Assembly: GCA_964541755.1 (NCBI GenBank)
Contig: CAZIRF010000010.1
Span: forward strand, 1-64,000
Source: CAZIRF01 sp964541755
Lineage (GTDB): Bacteria > Spirochaetota > Spirochaetia > Treponematales > Breznakiellaceae
Length of the DNA stretch: 64,000 nt
Direction: 5' to 3'
The translations under genes and the position numbers were made by a program. Within the stretch, counting starts at the first letter, position 1; each line of letters begins with the position of its first letter. Shown here one piece after another: positions 16,567-25,273 of the stretch. The notes beneath the pieces are model-generated. The model saw only the letters and a program-made list of their open reading frames with translations, ran no database searches and was not told where the DNA came from.

Positions 16567-17298
16567 TCAGGAATTTAGGGCAGATGGGCTTATCCACCGA
16601 TAGCCCTTGAAACGATTGATACGTTTTTCTTCCATTATAAAACCGCTTTTTGCCAGGACATACACGACCTTTCCGGCCAAAGCTGTGCGTATACCCGCTT
16701 CCCGTGCAAGGTCTTTGGATGTGAAGGCTTTTGTACGGAGGGGTGATGGAATGAACTGCTGCCAGTCGTCGGGCCTCGAGATAATAATGCTTTCGAAGAC
16801 CTCGTCGAGTTGCCTGTCCAAAACACGTATGCCCTTTCTGCGCCAAGAGCCCTTGCCATCATCCATGCGAAGTTCTGTCATGGCGACCAAAAGGACTTCA
16901 ATCGTACAATTGGAAAGGAGGGGCAAGAGGGGCGCGTAGACAAGGGCATTGAAGAGTTCCCAGCGGGAGCCCCGTTTGGGGCTCTTGCGGCTGCGCAAGA
17001 CATGGCCTTCTGCGTCGAGGGTACGAATCGTGTTTTCGAGGGCTATGGGGTGAACGATACGCACCGGATTGTAGAGCGAGAGTTTGGAGACCTTTTTGTA
17101 CAGTGGACCGAAGCTCCCTGTCTGTATTTCCACAATGCTTCCGTCTTTTTGACAGACATCACATACCCAGCGATCCTTGAGTTGCTCGGTAGCCCCTCCC
17201 TGTGAGGCATAACGTGCTTTGAGGGCGGCGTGCAAGCGGCTTTCGTTGAGACGGCCTATGCCCGGTTCGGCTTTTGCCGTTTCAATCGTCTTTGGCAT
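16567..17298 (-). CDS. Unknown protein with possible PD-(D/E)XK nuclease-like core and winged helix
   Basis: A 243-residue protein I cannot assign to a named family. The N-terminal third has NESRLHAALKARY, then a CxxC-bearing VCDVCQKDGSIVEIQTGSF strand pair. The order Glu, Asp, Glu-x-Gln resembles variant PD-(D/E)XK nuclease cores, but this is a pattern judgement only. The C-terminal 60 residues (SKDLAREAGIRTALAGKVVYVLAKSGFI) look like a winged helix. It overlaps the small upstream gene by 17 bp, which suggests translational coupling. It lies divergent from mraZ. Confidence 0.55.
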   Translation of the reverse strand: MPKTIETAKAEPGIGRLNESRLHAALKARYASQGGATEQLKDRWVCDVCQKDGSIVEIQTGSFGPLYKKVSKLSLYNPVRIVHPIALENTIRTLDAEGHVLRSRKSPKRGSRWELFNALVYAPLLPLLSNCTIEVLLVAMTELRMDDGKGSWRRKGIRVLDRQLDEVFESIIISRPDDWQQFIPSPLRTKAFTSKDLAREAGIRTALAGKVVYVLAKSGFIMEEKRINRFKGYRWISPSALNS

Positions 17299-17530
17299 AG
17301 GGGCTTAGCTCGTCTACTGTCATCAGATCAAGGTAGTGATAGACCTCGTTCCCACCCCTGTTTTCCTTGACGCTGATACGGGACACCTGGAAGGCCAGGG
17401 TCCGTGCCGATGCAAGGGGGAGGGTGAGTGGCAAACCGTTTACATCGACGAGTGTACCAATTTTGAGGCGCCCGCCAACTTCCTGTATATCCCCTTCGGG
17501 AAACACGATGAAGGACTCTTCGTTGAACAT
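17282..17530 (-). CDS. Small protein of unknown function
   Basis: An 82-residue, beta-rich product (FNEESFIVFPEGDIQEVGGRLKIGTLVDVNG...) with no recognised family and no membrane segment. A TTG at 17572 in the same frame would add 14 residues; I prefer ATG 17530, which has a weak GGTAG site. Its end overlaps the start of the nuclease-like gene by 17 bp, so the two probably form one unit transcribed away from mraZ. Confidence 0.5.
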   Translation of the reverse strand: MFNEESFIVFPEGDIQEVGGRLKIGTLVDVNGLPLTLPLASARTLAFQVSRISVKENRGGNEVYHYLDLMTVDELSPYAKDD

Positions 17531-17642
17531 GCATCTACCATACACCGCCTCAAAATGGCTGGCAAGCGTCAAACCGCCACACAGTTGTATAGTCTTTTGG
17601 GGTTGACAGAATTATTGTGTGCGAAACTCTGCCTTCGAGGGA

Positions 17643-17671
17643 TTGACGGGAAGAAATATGCTGTAAATAAT
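17643..17671 (+). promoter_or_regulatory. Probable sigma-70 promoter of the division cluster
   Basis: TTGACG at 17643-17648, a 17-nt spacer and AATAAT at 17666-17671. The -10 element touches the first of the TGGG repeats that follow, so a repressor bound there would block RNA polymerase. A TTGACA at 17603-17608 has no matching -10. Confidence 0.6.
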
Positions 17672-17715
17672 GGGGAAGGGTGGGAGAAAGTGGGAAAAAA
17701 TAGGAAAAGGTGGAA
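17671..17715 (+). promoter_or_regulatory. MraZ-box repeats (10-bp spaced TGGGN) upstream of mraZ
   Basis: TGGGG (17671), TGGGA (17681), TGGGA (17691), then degenerate TAGGA (17701) and TGGAA (17711), each starting exactly 10 bp after the last. This is the pattern reported for MraZ operators, TGGGN separated by five bases. The row runs from the -10 element to the mraZ start codon and includes its ribosome binding site, so MraZ binding would repress its own operon. Confidence 0.75.
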
Positions 17716-18158
17716 TGGAGCTTCTAACTGGTGAGTTCAGAAATACATTGGATGAGAAGGGGAGGGTAAGTCTTCCGGCGCGTTTGCGTGCGGAACTCTC
17801 CGGCAACATCCTGATACTCACGCAGGGCGTCGATCGCTGTCTGTGGCTCTTTCAGCCCGAACAGTGGAAGGCTCTTTCACAGAAGCTCATGGCAACGACC
17901 TCCCCTTTCCAGGCCCGTTCCCGCCTGGTCCAGCGTCGTATCATCGCCCCCGCGCAGGAAGTCGAGATCGACAAGGCGGGGCGTATCGCCATTCCGCAGA
18001 GTTTGCGGGAGTTCTCGGCACTGTCGCGCGACTGTGTCATCTTGGGGATCGAAAAGTACATTGAACTGTGGTCTGCGGACGAGTATCGCAGCTACTGGGA
18101 AGATAATGAGGCGGAGTTTCAGGCTGCGGCCGAGGAGCTTGGTTCGGTATTGCTGTAA
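17715..18158 (+). CDS. mraZ: Transcriptional regulator MraZ
   Basis: A 147-residue DNA-binding protein of the AbrB/SpoVT swapped-hairpin type with two MraZ repeats, each carrying the DxxGRxxxP signature (DEKGRVSLPARLR and DKAGRIAIPQSLR). Made as a ring-shaped oligomer in other bacteria, it represses the division and cell-wall operon by binding TGGG repeats, which are visible directly upstream. The frame is open to 17670, but homology starts at MELLTGEF and AAAAGGTGG precedes ATG 17715. It is first in a tightly packed series, and rsmH follows after 17 bp. Confidence 0.95.
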   Translation: MELLTGEFRNTLDEKGRVSLPARLRAELSGNILILTQGVDRCLWLFQPEQWKALSQKLMATTSPFQARSRLVQRRIIAPAQEVEIDKAGRIAIPQSLREFSALSRDCVILGIEKYIELWSADEYRSYWEDNEAEFQAAAEELGSVLL

Positions 18159-18175
18159 AAAAGGAGGGGGAAACA

Positions 18176-19129
18176 TTGGAAATCGTTCACATGCCGGTCC
18201 TCCTCGAGGAGTGTATCGAGCTCTTGGGTCCCGCTTCCGGGGACAGTCTCATGGTAGACGCGACGCAGGGCGAGGGGGGGCACTCATTCGCCTTCCTTTC
18301 GCGTTTCCCCCACCTGCGTCTTGTTGGCATTGATGCAGATGCCGCCATTCAGGCTGTTGCCCGCGAGCGACTTGCCTCCTTTGGCGATCGCGTGCGCTTC
18401 TGGCAGGGCTGGTCGCACGACTTTTTTGCCTCTTGGCCACCGAATGAAGACCGGCCCGATCGCATTCTCATCGACCTTGGCGTGAGCGTCTTTCACTACG
18501 AGAAGAGCGGGCGGGGATTTTCCTTCCGAAAAGATGAAGCACTCGACATGCGCATAGACCCCACACAGGGGCAGAGCGCCCGTGACCTTGTCATGACGTT
18601 GCCCGAAGAGGAGCTCGCTGATTTGCTCTATCAGAATGCCGATGAACGCTACTCCCGCCGTATTGCCAGGGCCATAGTGGAGACTCGGCGCAGTCATGAT
18701 ATCGACAGTGCGCGCGAGCTTGCCGGCATCGTGGAGCGTGCTGTCCCGGCTGTCTACCGCCATGGCCCCGTTCATGCGGCTACCAAGACCTTTCAAGCCC
18801 TGCGCATCGTGGTAAATGGCGAGCTTTCCCGTCTTGAAAGCCTTCTGGAGAGTGCCCTTGAGGTTCTCGCTATCGGCGGGCGTCTTGGCGTCATCTCCTT
18901 TCACTCCATCGAAGACCGTCTCGTAAAGAACTTCTTCCGGGAGCGCAACAAGGACTGCATCTGTCCGCCCTCGGTGCCGATATGTAATTGTGGGGGCGCC
19001 CGTGAGGTCGCCCTTGTAACCCGGAAGGCGGTGCGGGCCAGTCCAGCCGAGACTCGAGCCAATCCCCCCTCGCGCAGTGCGCAGTTGCGGGTAGTGGAAA
19101 AGTTGACAGCGCGGAGGGTCCTGGCATGA
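18176..19129 (+). CDS. rsmH: 16S rRNA (cytosine1402-N4)-methyltransferase RsmH
   Basis: Methylates N4 of C1402 in the ribosomal P site using S-adenosylmethionine. The 317-residue protein opens with HMPVLLEECIELL, has the SAM loop VDATQGEGGHSFAFL, the DLGVSVFHYEKSGRGFSFRKD block and the C-terminal HSIEDRLVKNFFR motif. A Cys-rich loop (CICPPSVPICNCGG) is common in this family. The start is TTG at 18176 behind AAAGGAGGGG, an unusual codon with a strong site. The end overlaps ftsL by 4 bp (ATGA). Confidence 0.96.
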   Translation: MEIVHMPVLLEECIELLGPASGDSLMVDATQGEGGHSFAFLSRFPHLRLVGIDADAAIQAVARERLASFGDRVRFWQGWSHDFFASWPPNEDRPDRILIDLGVSVFHYEKSGRGFSFRKDEALDMRIDPTQGQSARDLVMTLPEEELADLLYQNADERYSRRIARAIVETRRSHDIDSARELAGIVERAVPAVYRHGPVHAATKTFQALRIVVNGELSRLESLLESALEVLAIGGRLGVISFHSIEDRLVKNFFRERNKDCICPPSVPICNCGGAREVALVTRKAVRASPAETRANPPSRSAQLRVVEKLTARRVLA

Positions 19130-19413
19130 TCAAAAAGATAGGTATTCTGATATTGGTCCTCGCCATACCGGCAGTGTTGGCTCTCTCTTCCTGGCAGAGT
19201 TCCCGCTTCGATCAGCTGGAGCGGGAAGTCGGGCGTCTGGAGGATCAACAGGGCACTTGGCTCGAGTCGAACAAGCGCCATATTGCGGGTATTTCCACGC
19301 TGTTATCTGTCGAGCGCATTGATCGCCTTGCGCAGGAAGGGGCGCTCCTTGTGCGGGTTCCCAGCGAGCGAATTATCCAAGTCGAGATAGCGCAGGGGAG
19401 GAACGTGGAGTGA
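19126..19413 (+). CDS. ftsL: FtsL-like division protein
   Basis: A 95-residue bitopic membrane protein: one N-terminal membrane helix (residues 4-21) then a coiled-coil stretch (SSRFDQLEREVGRLEDQQG). Size, topology and position between rsmH and murF match FtsL, which forms a complex with FtsQ and FtsB in the divisome. Sequence conservation of FtsL is low, so the call rests mainly on synteny and topology. It overlaps rsmH by 4 bp and murF by about 4 bp. Confidence 0.8.
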   Translation: MIKKIGILILVLAIPAVLALSSWQSSRFDQLEREVGRLEDQQGTWLESNKRHIAGISTLLSVERIDRLAQEGALLVRVPSERIIQVEIAQGRNVE

Positions 19414-20837
19414 TGCGTTCGGTCCCCCTGCCATTTTCTATGGTAGTAGACGCTCTTGGCGCTCCGCTTTCGATCGCCACGGGAATGACATTTCCAAGAC
19501 TCTTTAACGCAGTTGCACTCGATTCGCGTCAGGTAGTGCCCGGGACGCTCTTTGTTGCACTCAAGGGTGAAGTGCAAGACGGGCACCGCTACATTCCGGC
19601 GGCCATACAGGCAGGGGCTGCCGGCATCATTCTCGATCGTGACAAGCTCGACGACGCGATAAGGGCCTTGGCGCTGGAAGCTTCATGTGCCCTCTTTCCG
19701 GTGGCCTCTCCCCTGGCCGCCCTCCAGGCGTGTGCCGCCCGCTGGGTGGATGCCTTCCCTTCCCTCTTGCGTATTGGTATAACCGGATCGGCGGGCAAGA
19801 CGACCACCAAGGAAATATTGGGTTCCATTCTCTCTGTCGGGCGTCGGGTGGTCATGAACGAAGGGAACTACAACTCGGAGACCGGACTTCCCCTCTCTGT
19901 TTTTGCCATGCGCGAAAGCCACGAAGCGGGAGTCTTTGAATTGGGCATGAACCGCAGGGACGAGATTTTGGAACTCGCCGCCGTTCTTCGTCCTTCGCTC
20001 GCCCTGGTGACAAACATCGGCTCTGCCCATATCGGTATTCTCGGCTCCAAAGAGGCCATAGCCAAGGAAAAACGTCAAATTTTTTCCAATTTCAACCGTT
20101 CCTCTGTTGCATTCATCCCCGAGGATGATGGATTTGCCGATTACCTTGCAGAGGGCCTTGAGGGCCCCGTTGTGCGTTTTGGGCCCAACAGTCTGCCCGC
20201 CTATGGCGGGGTGCGCGATCTTGACGCGAGTGGCATATCGCTCTCCTGGGCAGGGGAGTGGGTGCGCGTTCCCCTGGGGGGAGAGCACAACGTGCGCAAC
20301 ATCCTCGCTGCCTGCGCGATTGCCTCTCATGTCGGGGTGAGTGATGGGGATATTCGAAAAGGGCTCTCTACCTTGCCGGTCCTCTTTGGTCGCGGCGAAG
20401 TACTTCGTGGCCCGCTTACGGTCGTTCAAGATTGCTATAACGCCAACCCCGAAGCCGTCATCGCCGCCATTCGCTGGGCGGACAGCATACCCTGCGAGGG
20501 GCGGCGTATCTATGTAATTGCCGACATGCTCGAACTGGGTGAACACAGTGAAGAGGCTCACCGGCGGGTGGGGCAGGCCCTCGCCGGAAGTGCTGCCGAT
20601 GCCATCCTTCTCTTTGGCGAGGCCTCCCGTGCAGCAGTCCCGGTTCTCGAAGAGGCCGGCGCTGCTTCGCGGGTACTGTACGCAGAAGTCAATTTCGACA
20701 ACCTGCGCCAAAAACTCCGCTCGTTTGCCCGCCCGGGCGATCTTGTTCTCTTGAAAGGCTCACGGGGGATGGCCCTCGAACGGCTTGCAGCCGATCTCTT
20801 GCCCCAATATACCGAATCTCGCGGGGAGGTCTCCTGA
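19410..20837 (+). CDS. murF: UDP-N-acetylmuramoyl-tripeptide:D-Ala-D-Ala ligase MurF
   Basis: Adds D-Ala-D-Ala to the UDP-MurNAc-tripeptide using ATP, the last cytoplasmic step of the pentapeptide. The 475-residue protein has the N-terminal substrate domain (DSRQVVPGTLFVALKG), the Mur ligase P-loop GITGSAGKTTTKE, the NYNSETGLPLSVF block, a central Mg2+-site region (VFELGMNRRDEI...TNIGSAHIG) and the C-terminal DCYNANPEAVIAAI motif. GTG 19410 and ATG 19413 are adjacent candidates; GGGGAGG at 19395-19401 fits the GTG slightly better. It overlaps ftsL and mraY at its ends. Confidence 0.96.
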   Translation: MMRSVPLPFSMVVDALGAPLSIATGMTFPRLFNAVALDSRQVVPGTLFVALKGEVQDGHRYIPAAIQAGAAGIILDRDKLDDAIRALALEASCALFPVASPLAALQACAARWVDAFPSLLRIGITGSAGKTTTKEILGSILSVGRRVVMNEGNYNSETGLPLSVFAMRESHEAGVFELGMNRRDEILELAAVLRPSLALVTNIGSAHIGILGSKEAIAKEKRQIFSNFNRSSVAFIPEDDGFADYLAEGLEGPVVRFGPNSLPAYGGVRDLDASGISLSWAGEWVRVPLGGEHNVRNILAACAIASHVGVSDGDIRKGLSTLPVLFGRGEVLRGPLTVVQDCYNANPEAVIAAIRWADSIPCEGRRIYVIADMLELGEHSEEAHRRVGQALAGSAADAILLFGEASRAAVPVLEEAGAASRVLYAEVNFDNLRQKLRSFARPGDLVLLKGSRGMALERLAADLLPQYTESRGEVS

Positions 20838-21916
20838 TGTTGCTCGAATTCCTGTACCCTCTGGTGCGTTATTTTACGCCGTTCAATGTATTCCGCTATC
20901 TCACTTTTCGGGGTGCCTACGCAGCCCTTACCGCCCTGTTGATCTGTTATCTCTTCGGGCCGCGCCTTATTGAGGCTCTGCGCCGGCTCAAGGTGGGGCA
21001 GTCCATCCGCGACGACGGCCCGCAGACTCACCTCAAGAAGGGGGGGACGCCCACCATGGGCGGGGTCATGGTTATACTCGCTGTACTCGTGTCGACTGCC
21101 CTCTGGGAGGATTTTGGCAATCCTCACGTCTGGCTCGTGCTCATTTCGTTTGTGGGCTTCGGGGCCATCGGTTTTCTGGACGACTGGCTCAAGGTGGTCA
21201 AGAAGAACTCGAAGGGGCTCCCCGCCTGGGGCAAGCTCGTGGGGCAATGCGCCATTGCGACCGCTATCAGCCTATACCTGTATTTTACCGGAGACGACCG
21301 CACAACCCTGCTCTATTTACCCTTCCTCAAGACACCGGCAATTGACCTTGGTCTTGTCTGGATTCCCTTTGCCATTCTTTTATTGGTTGGAGAATCCAAT
21401 GCCGTCAATCTGAGCGATGGTCTCGATGGTCTGGCTACGGGCTTGGTGCTCATGGTGTTTCTCACCTTGGCCGTTATCGCATACCTCTCCGGCCGGGCCG
21501 ATTACGCCGAATACCTCGGGATACCGCACATTCGCGGGGCTGGCGAGCTCATGGTCTTCTCCCTCGCCATGGTGGGGGCCTGTGTGGGCTTTCTGTGGTT
21601 CAATGCGCACCCGGCAGAGGTCTTTATGGGCGACGTGGGAAGCCTTGCCTTTGGGGGGGCTATTGCCACCCTGTCTCTCGTTCTCAAAAAGGAAATCCTC
21701 ATCCTTATTGCCGGCGGGGTTTTTGTACTGGAAGCAGCCTCTGTCATGTTGCAGGTGCTGTCCTTCAAATTGCGCAAGAAGCGGATATTCCGTATGGCGC
21801 CCCTGCATCATCACTTTGAATTGGCCGGATGGGCCGAGACGAAGGTCGTCGTCCGTTTCTGGATATTGGGTGGTCTCTTTGCCATCATCGCGCTCTCGAC
21901 ATTGAAGATACAGTAG
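20837..21916 (+). CDS. mraY: Phospho-N-acetylmuramoyl-pentapeptide-transferase MraY
   Basis: Makes lipid I by transferring phospho-MurNAc-pentapeptide to undecaprenyl phosphate at the membrane. The 359-residue, about ten-helix protein shows GTPTMGGVMV, the Asp pair DDWLKVVKKNSKGL, NLSDGLDGLATG, GDVGSLAFGG and the APLHHHFELAGWAE loop, all hallmark motifs. The ATG overlaps the murF stop by one base. Product lipid I would go on to MurG (not in the window), and MurJ at the left end flips the resulting lipid II. Confidence 0.97.
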   Translation: MLLEFLYPLVRYFTPFNVFRYLTFRGAYAALTALLICYLFGPRLIEALRRLKVGQSIRDDGPQTHLKKGGTPTMGGVMVILAVLVSTALWEDFGNPHVWLVLISFVGFGAIGFLDDWLKVVKKNSKGLPAWGKLVGQCAIATAISLYLYFTGDDRTTLLYLPFLKTPAIDLGLVWIPFAILLLVGESNAVNLSDGLDGLATGLVLMVFLTLAVIAYLSGRADYAEYLGIPHIRGAGELMVFSLAMVGACVGFLWFNAHPAEVFMGDVGSLAFGGAIATLSLVLKKEILILIAGGVFVLEAASVMLQVLSFKLRKKRIFRMAPLHHHFELAGWAETKVVVRFWILGGLFAIIALSTLKIQ

Positions 21917-21923
21917 GAAGGTA

Positions 21924-23090
21924 ATGAAAAGCGTCAAACTGGACTTTGACAGACCGAATCACGCCCCGTCCCGGGACTTTGCCCTGGCAAGCACTGTCGT
22001 GCTCTTGCTCGGACTCGGTTTTGTCACCCTCTATTCGGGATCGTCCGGTTTTGCCGAGCGTTTCTTTGGGAATCCGCTCTATTTTGTCGGCAAACAGGCC
22101 ATTTTTGCCCTTGTTGGTCTCCTGGCCTTTCTCCTGGCTGTTTGGATTCCCCTGGATTTTTTACGAAAGCACATGCACATCCTGGTTATTGGGGCCATTG
22201 TGCTGTGTTTGCTCACCTTTTTCCCCTTTATCGGTCTTACCCGAAATGGTGCATCCCGCTGGATTGCCCTGGGGCCCTTGAGTTTCCAGCCCTCCGAATT
22301 GGTAAAACTGATACTGCCGATCTACCTGGCGCACCTCTTTACCAAAAAGCAGGAGCGTCTGGATGATGTCTCAAACACGCTTCTGCCCCCGGTTATTGTC
22401 ACCATCCTCTTTTGCTCCCTTATCTACCTTCAAAACGATTTTTCTACTGCGGCTTTTATTGCCCTTGTCGCCTTTCTTCTCTTTTTCCTCTCGGGGGTCA
22501 AGCTTCGTCACTTTTTCTTGGTGCTCATACTCACTGTCCCCCTCATGTTCCTGCTCATTTTCACCCGTGAATACCGCGTTATGCGGCTTATGAGCTACAT
22601 TCACCCCGATTCGGACCCCCTGGGGGGTGGGTATCAGGTAAATGCGTCAATTCAGAGTATTGCCTCTGGCGGTCTTTGGGGCAAGGGTTTGGGCTTGGGA
22701 ACCCGCAAGATTGCCAGTGTGCCGGAGATCCACTCGGACTTCATTTTCTCCGCCTTTAGCGAGGAGTCGGGGTTCTTGGGGGTCATTCTCTACCTTGGGG
22801 TGCTGGTCTTTTTTGCCTGGAGGGTGTATCGGAGCGTCTGGCTGGGGGGCGATGCCTTCCGCCGTCTTCTCGCCTGTGGGTTGGGGAGTACCATCATACT
22901 CCAGAGCCTTATGAACCTGGGCGTGGTGGTGGGTCTTTTGCCCGCCACCGGTATCCCTCTGCCTTTTTTCTCGGCCGGTGGATCCTCTTTGGTGGTAACA
23001 CTTGTTATGGCCGGTCTCCTCGTCAACGCGAGTGCCCTGGATGCACGATTGCCGGCGAATGCCTCATACCGGGAGGTATTCAATGGCTGA
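21924..23090 (+). CDS. ftsW: SEDS-family peptidoglycan polymerase FtsW
   Basis: Septal glycosyltransferase of the SEDS family, 388 residues with about ten membrane helices. Conserved features are NGASRWIALGPLSFQPSELVKL, the IHSDFIFSAFSEESGFLG loop with the catalytic-region Asp, and NLGVVVGLLPATGIPLPFFSAGGSS. Its place between mraY and ftsQ favours FtsW over RodA. It begins 8 bp after mraY behind AGGAAGG and overlaps ftsQ by 8 bp. Confidence 0.95.
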   Translation: MKSVKLDFDRPNHAPSRDFALASTVVLLLGLGFVTLYSGSSGFAERFFGNPLYFVGKQAIFALVGLLAFLLAVWIPLDFLRKHMHILVIGAIVLCLLTFFPFIGLTRNGASRWIALGPLSFQPSELVKLILPIYLAHLFTKKQERLDDVSNTLLPPVIVTILFCSLIYLQNDFSTAAFIALVAFLLFFLSGVKLRHFFLVLILTVPLMFLLIFTREYRVMRLMSYIHPDSDPLGGGYQVNASIQSIASGGLWGKGLGLGTRKIASVPEIHSDFIFSAFSEESGFLGVILYLGVLVFFAWRVYRSVWLGGDAFRRLLACGLGSTIILQSLMNLGVVVGLLPATGIPLPFFSAGGSSLVVTLVMAGLLVNASALDARLPANASYREVFNG

Positions 23091-23946
23091 TCACTTCCTG
23101 TACGAACGCATACATGGTCTCTCTCTCGAAGATGAAGGGGAGGGCGCTGTTGAAAAGGCGCCAGCCCGCATGTCCACCTTGCGCCTTGCGATTCTGGGTG
23201 TACTCGCCCTGGTTCTTGTGGCCGAACTTGTTTGGTTCTGCGTCATTGTGCCCCTGTTGCCGCTCGCTTCGATTCGCATCAACGGTATGGGCCTCCTTGA
23301 TCGTGGCCAGGTCCTTGAACGAGCCGGGATACTGGGCGACAGCTCATGGTTTTCCGTCGATGTATCTGCCGTTGAGGGGGCCCTCTCTTCCCTTGCTCTT
23401 GTCGAGACGGTTTCTGTCAACAGGCGATTCCCCGACACACTTACCATTGATATTGTCGAGCGCAGTGCAGTTGCGGTACTTGTGGGCGGCAATCCGGATG
23501 CCCCCCTCCTCTTGTCCATGGATCGGGATGGGGTCGTTTTCAATGTGGAACGACCTTCTTCATGTCGGAAGCCGGCCCTCCTGTCTGCCGTGCCACTCCT
23601 GTCCGGTATTGTTTTTGAATACCCGGAGCCGGGGGTTCGTCTGCCGGATTATCTAGTCCCCCTTGTGGCGAGCCTGGGAACCCTGTCGAGCGAACTGCCG
23701 GCCCTTATGCGGGAAGTATCGGAGATTCAGGTATTCCCCAAAGATGGGAATCGCTATGAGCTCGTCCTCTGTCCGGTTCGAGCCCCGGTCCGTTTCCGGA
23801 TCGGTTCGCTGTTGAACAGGGATACACTCACGTATATGATGTTCATGCTTGACGTATTGGAAGCAAACGGCATAGAGACTGATGTTGTCGATCTCCGTAC
23901 CGGCAGTGCCGTGTACGTGCCAAAGGAGGGAACTCGTGGCCAGTGA
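23083..23946 (+). CDS. ftsQ: Cell division protein FtsQ/DivIB
   Basis: A 287-residue bitopic membrane protein. A cytoplasmic N-terminus of about 33 residues is followed by one membrane helix (LAILGVLALVLVAELVWFCVI), a POTRA domain (LASIRINGMGLLDRGQVLERAGI... to IDIVERSAVAVL) and an FtsQ beta domain. It links FtsL/FtsB to the rest of the divisome. The frame is open to 23002 inside ftsW, but ATG 23083 follows GGGAGG at 23070-23076 and starts the homologous part. The last 11 bp overlap ftsA. Confidence 0.88.
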   Translation: MADHFLYERIHGLSLEDEGEGAVEKAPARMSTLRLAILGVLALVLVAELVWFCVIVPLLPLASIRINGMGLLDRGQVLERAGILGDSSWFSVDVSAVEGALSSLALVETVSVNRRFPDTLTIDIVERSAVAVLVGGNPDAPLLLSMDRDGVVFNVERPSSCRKPALLSAVPLLSGIVFEYPEPGVRLPDYLVPLVASLGTLSSELPALMREVSEIQVFPKDGNRYELVLCPVRAPVRFRIGSLLNRDTLTYMMFMLDVLEANGIETDVVDLRTGSAVYVPKEGTRGQ

Positions 23947-25195
23947 CGGATTGATTGTCGGCCTCGATATCGGCACCACCAAGGTGTGTGCTGTCATTGC
24001 CGAACGCGATGAAAACGGTCGACTCGAGATAACCGGTGTGGGGACCAGTCCGTCCACCGGCTTGCGCAAGGGAGTGGTGGTCAATATTGAATCCACCTTG
24101 CGCTCTGTTCTTGCGGCCATCGAGGCAGCCGAAATGATGAGTGGTCGAACCGTCAGCTCCTGCTGGACCGGTATCGGCGGTGCCCATATTGAGGGTATGA
24201 ATTCGCGTGGCGTGGTCGCCGTAACCGGCAAGGGACGTGAAACGCGTGAAATTGGCAAAGATGATGTGCACCGGGTTATCGAGGCGGCGCGGGCCGTCCT
24301 TATTCCCATGGACCGGCAGGTGCTGCATGTCATACCGCAGACATATATCGTTGATGATCAGCGGGGTATACGCAATCCCCTGGACATGATAGGGGTGCGT
24401 CTCGAAGCCGAGGTGCACATCATCACCGGCTCGGTGTCGAGCGCCCAAAACCTCATCAAGTGTGTCAATCGTGCGGGGTATCGGGTGGAGGATCTCTTGC
24501 TCCAGTCCTTGGCCTCTGCCGGGGCGACTCTTACCGCAGACGAGCGGGAGCTGGGAGCCCTGGTTATTGACCTGGGTGGCGGCACTACCGATGTGCTGGT
24601 CTTTCACGATGGGGCCCCGTACTACACGACAACCGTCCCGATCGGGGGGTCTCAGGTAACCAGTGACATCACCATCATGAAAAACCTCTCCTTTGAAACT
24701 GCCGAGCGGATCAAGGTTGAAGCAGGTTGTTGCAAGGAAGAGCTCCTCGATGGGGAAGGGGATATTGTCGTGCCGGGTGTTGGGGGGCGGCCTCCCATGC
24801 CCATAGCCCGTCGGGAGATCTGTGGCATCATTCAGCCGCGTATGAGTGAGCTGTTTTTCATGGTAAAGGAAAAAATAGAAAAACTGTCCCTGTCACGCTC
24901 CTTGGGCGGTGGGGTTATCCTTACCGGCGGTGGAGCCCAGATGGTGGGGGCGGCCGAGCTTGCTCACGAGTGCTTTGGCATGCCGGTGCGGGTGGGTGTT
25001 CCCATCGCTTTGGGCGGACTCGTGGAACAGTACCGGAGCCCGGCCTATTCGACGGCAGTCGGCCTCGTTATCGAGGGGGCCCAACGGGAGGAATCCCTCT
25101 TGGGTGCTCATGGGGTGGAATCGAGAGTCAAGGGTTCGGGGCGTGAACCGCTTGTGGGACGCCTTTTGAACTGGTTCAAGAAGGAATTTTTCTGA
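23936..25195 (+). CDS. ftsA: Cell division protein FtsA
   Basis: Actin-fold ATPase of 419 residues that tethers FtsZ to the membrane. Phosphate and adenosine motifs are VGLDIGTTKVCAVI, IDLGGGTTDVLVF and LTGGGAQMVG, with the FtsA-specific 1C subdomain at about residues 80-160. The C-terminal VGRLLNWFKKEFF is a typical amphipathic membrane-targeting helix. The start is GTG 23936 with AAAGGAGGG just upstream, inside the end of ftsQ; ftsZ follows after 78 bp. Confidence 0.96.
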   Translation: MASDGLIVGLDIGTTKVCAVIAERDENGRLEITGVGTSPSTGLRKGVVVNIESTLRSVLAAIEAAEMMSGRTVSSCWTGIGGAHIEGMNSRGVVAVTGKGRETREIGKDDVHRVIEAARAVLIPMDRQVLHVIPQTYIVDDQRGIRNPLDMIGVRLEAEVHIITGSVSSAQNLIKCVNRAGYRVEDLLLQSLASAGATLTADERELGALVIDLGGGTTDVLVFHDGAPYYTTTVPIGGSQVTSDITIMKNLSFETAERIKVEAGCCKEELLDGEGDIVVPGVGGRPPMPIARREICGIIQPRMSELFFMVKEKIEKLSLSRSLGGGVILTGGGAQMVGAAELAHECFGMPVRVGVPIALGGLVEQYRSPAYSTAVGLVIEGAQREESLLGAHGVESRVKGSGREPLVGRLLNWFKKEFF

Positions 25196-25273
25196 TATTT
25201 ACACCGCGCAGGCAGGGTCCTGTGTGCGGGTACTACCGGCTTTGGGAGCCGGTTCAACTATGGGGGGGGAACC

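Noticed and set aside
16514..16846. N-terminal extension of the GH26 protein
   Set aside because: It overlaps the adjacent nuclease-like gene and has no family similarity.
17603..17608. Consensus TTGACA as -35 for mraZ
   Set aside because: No acceptable -10 lies 16-18 nt downstream, while TTGACG at 17643 has AATAAT at 17 nt.
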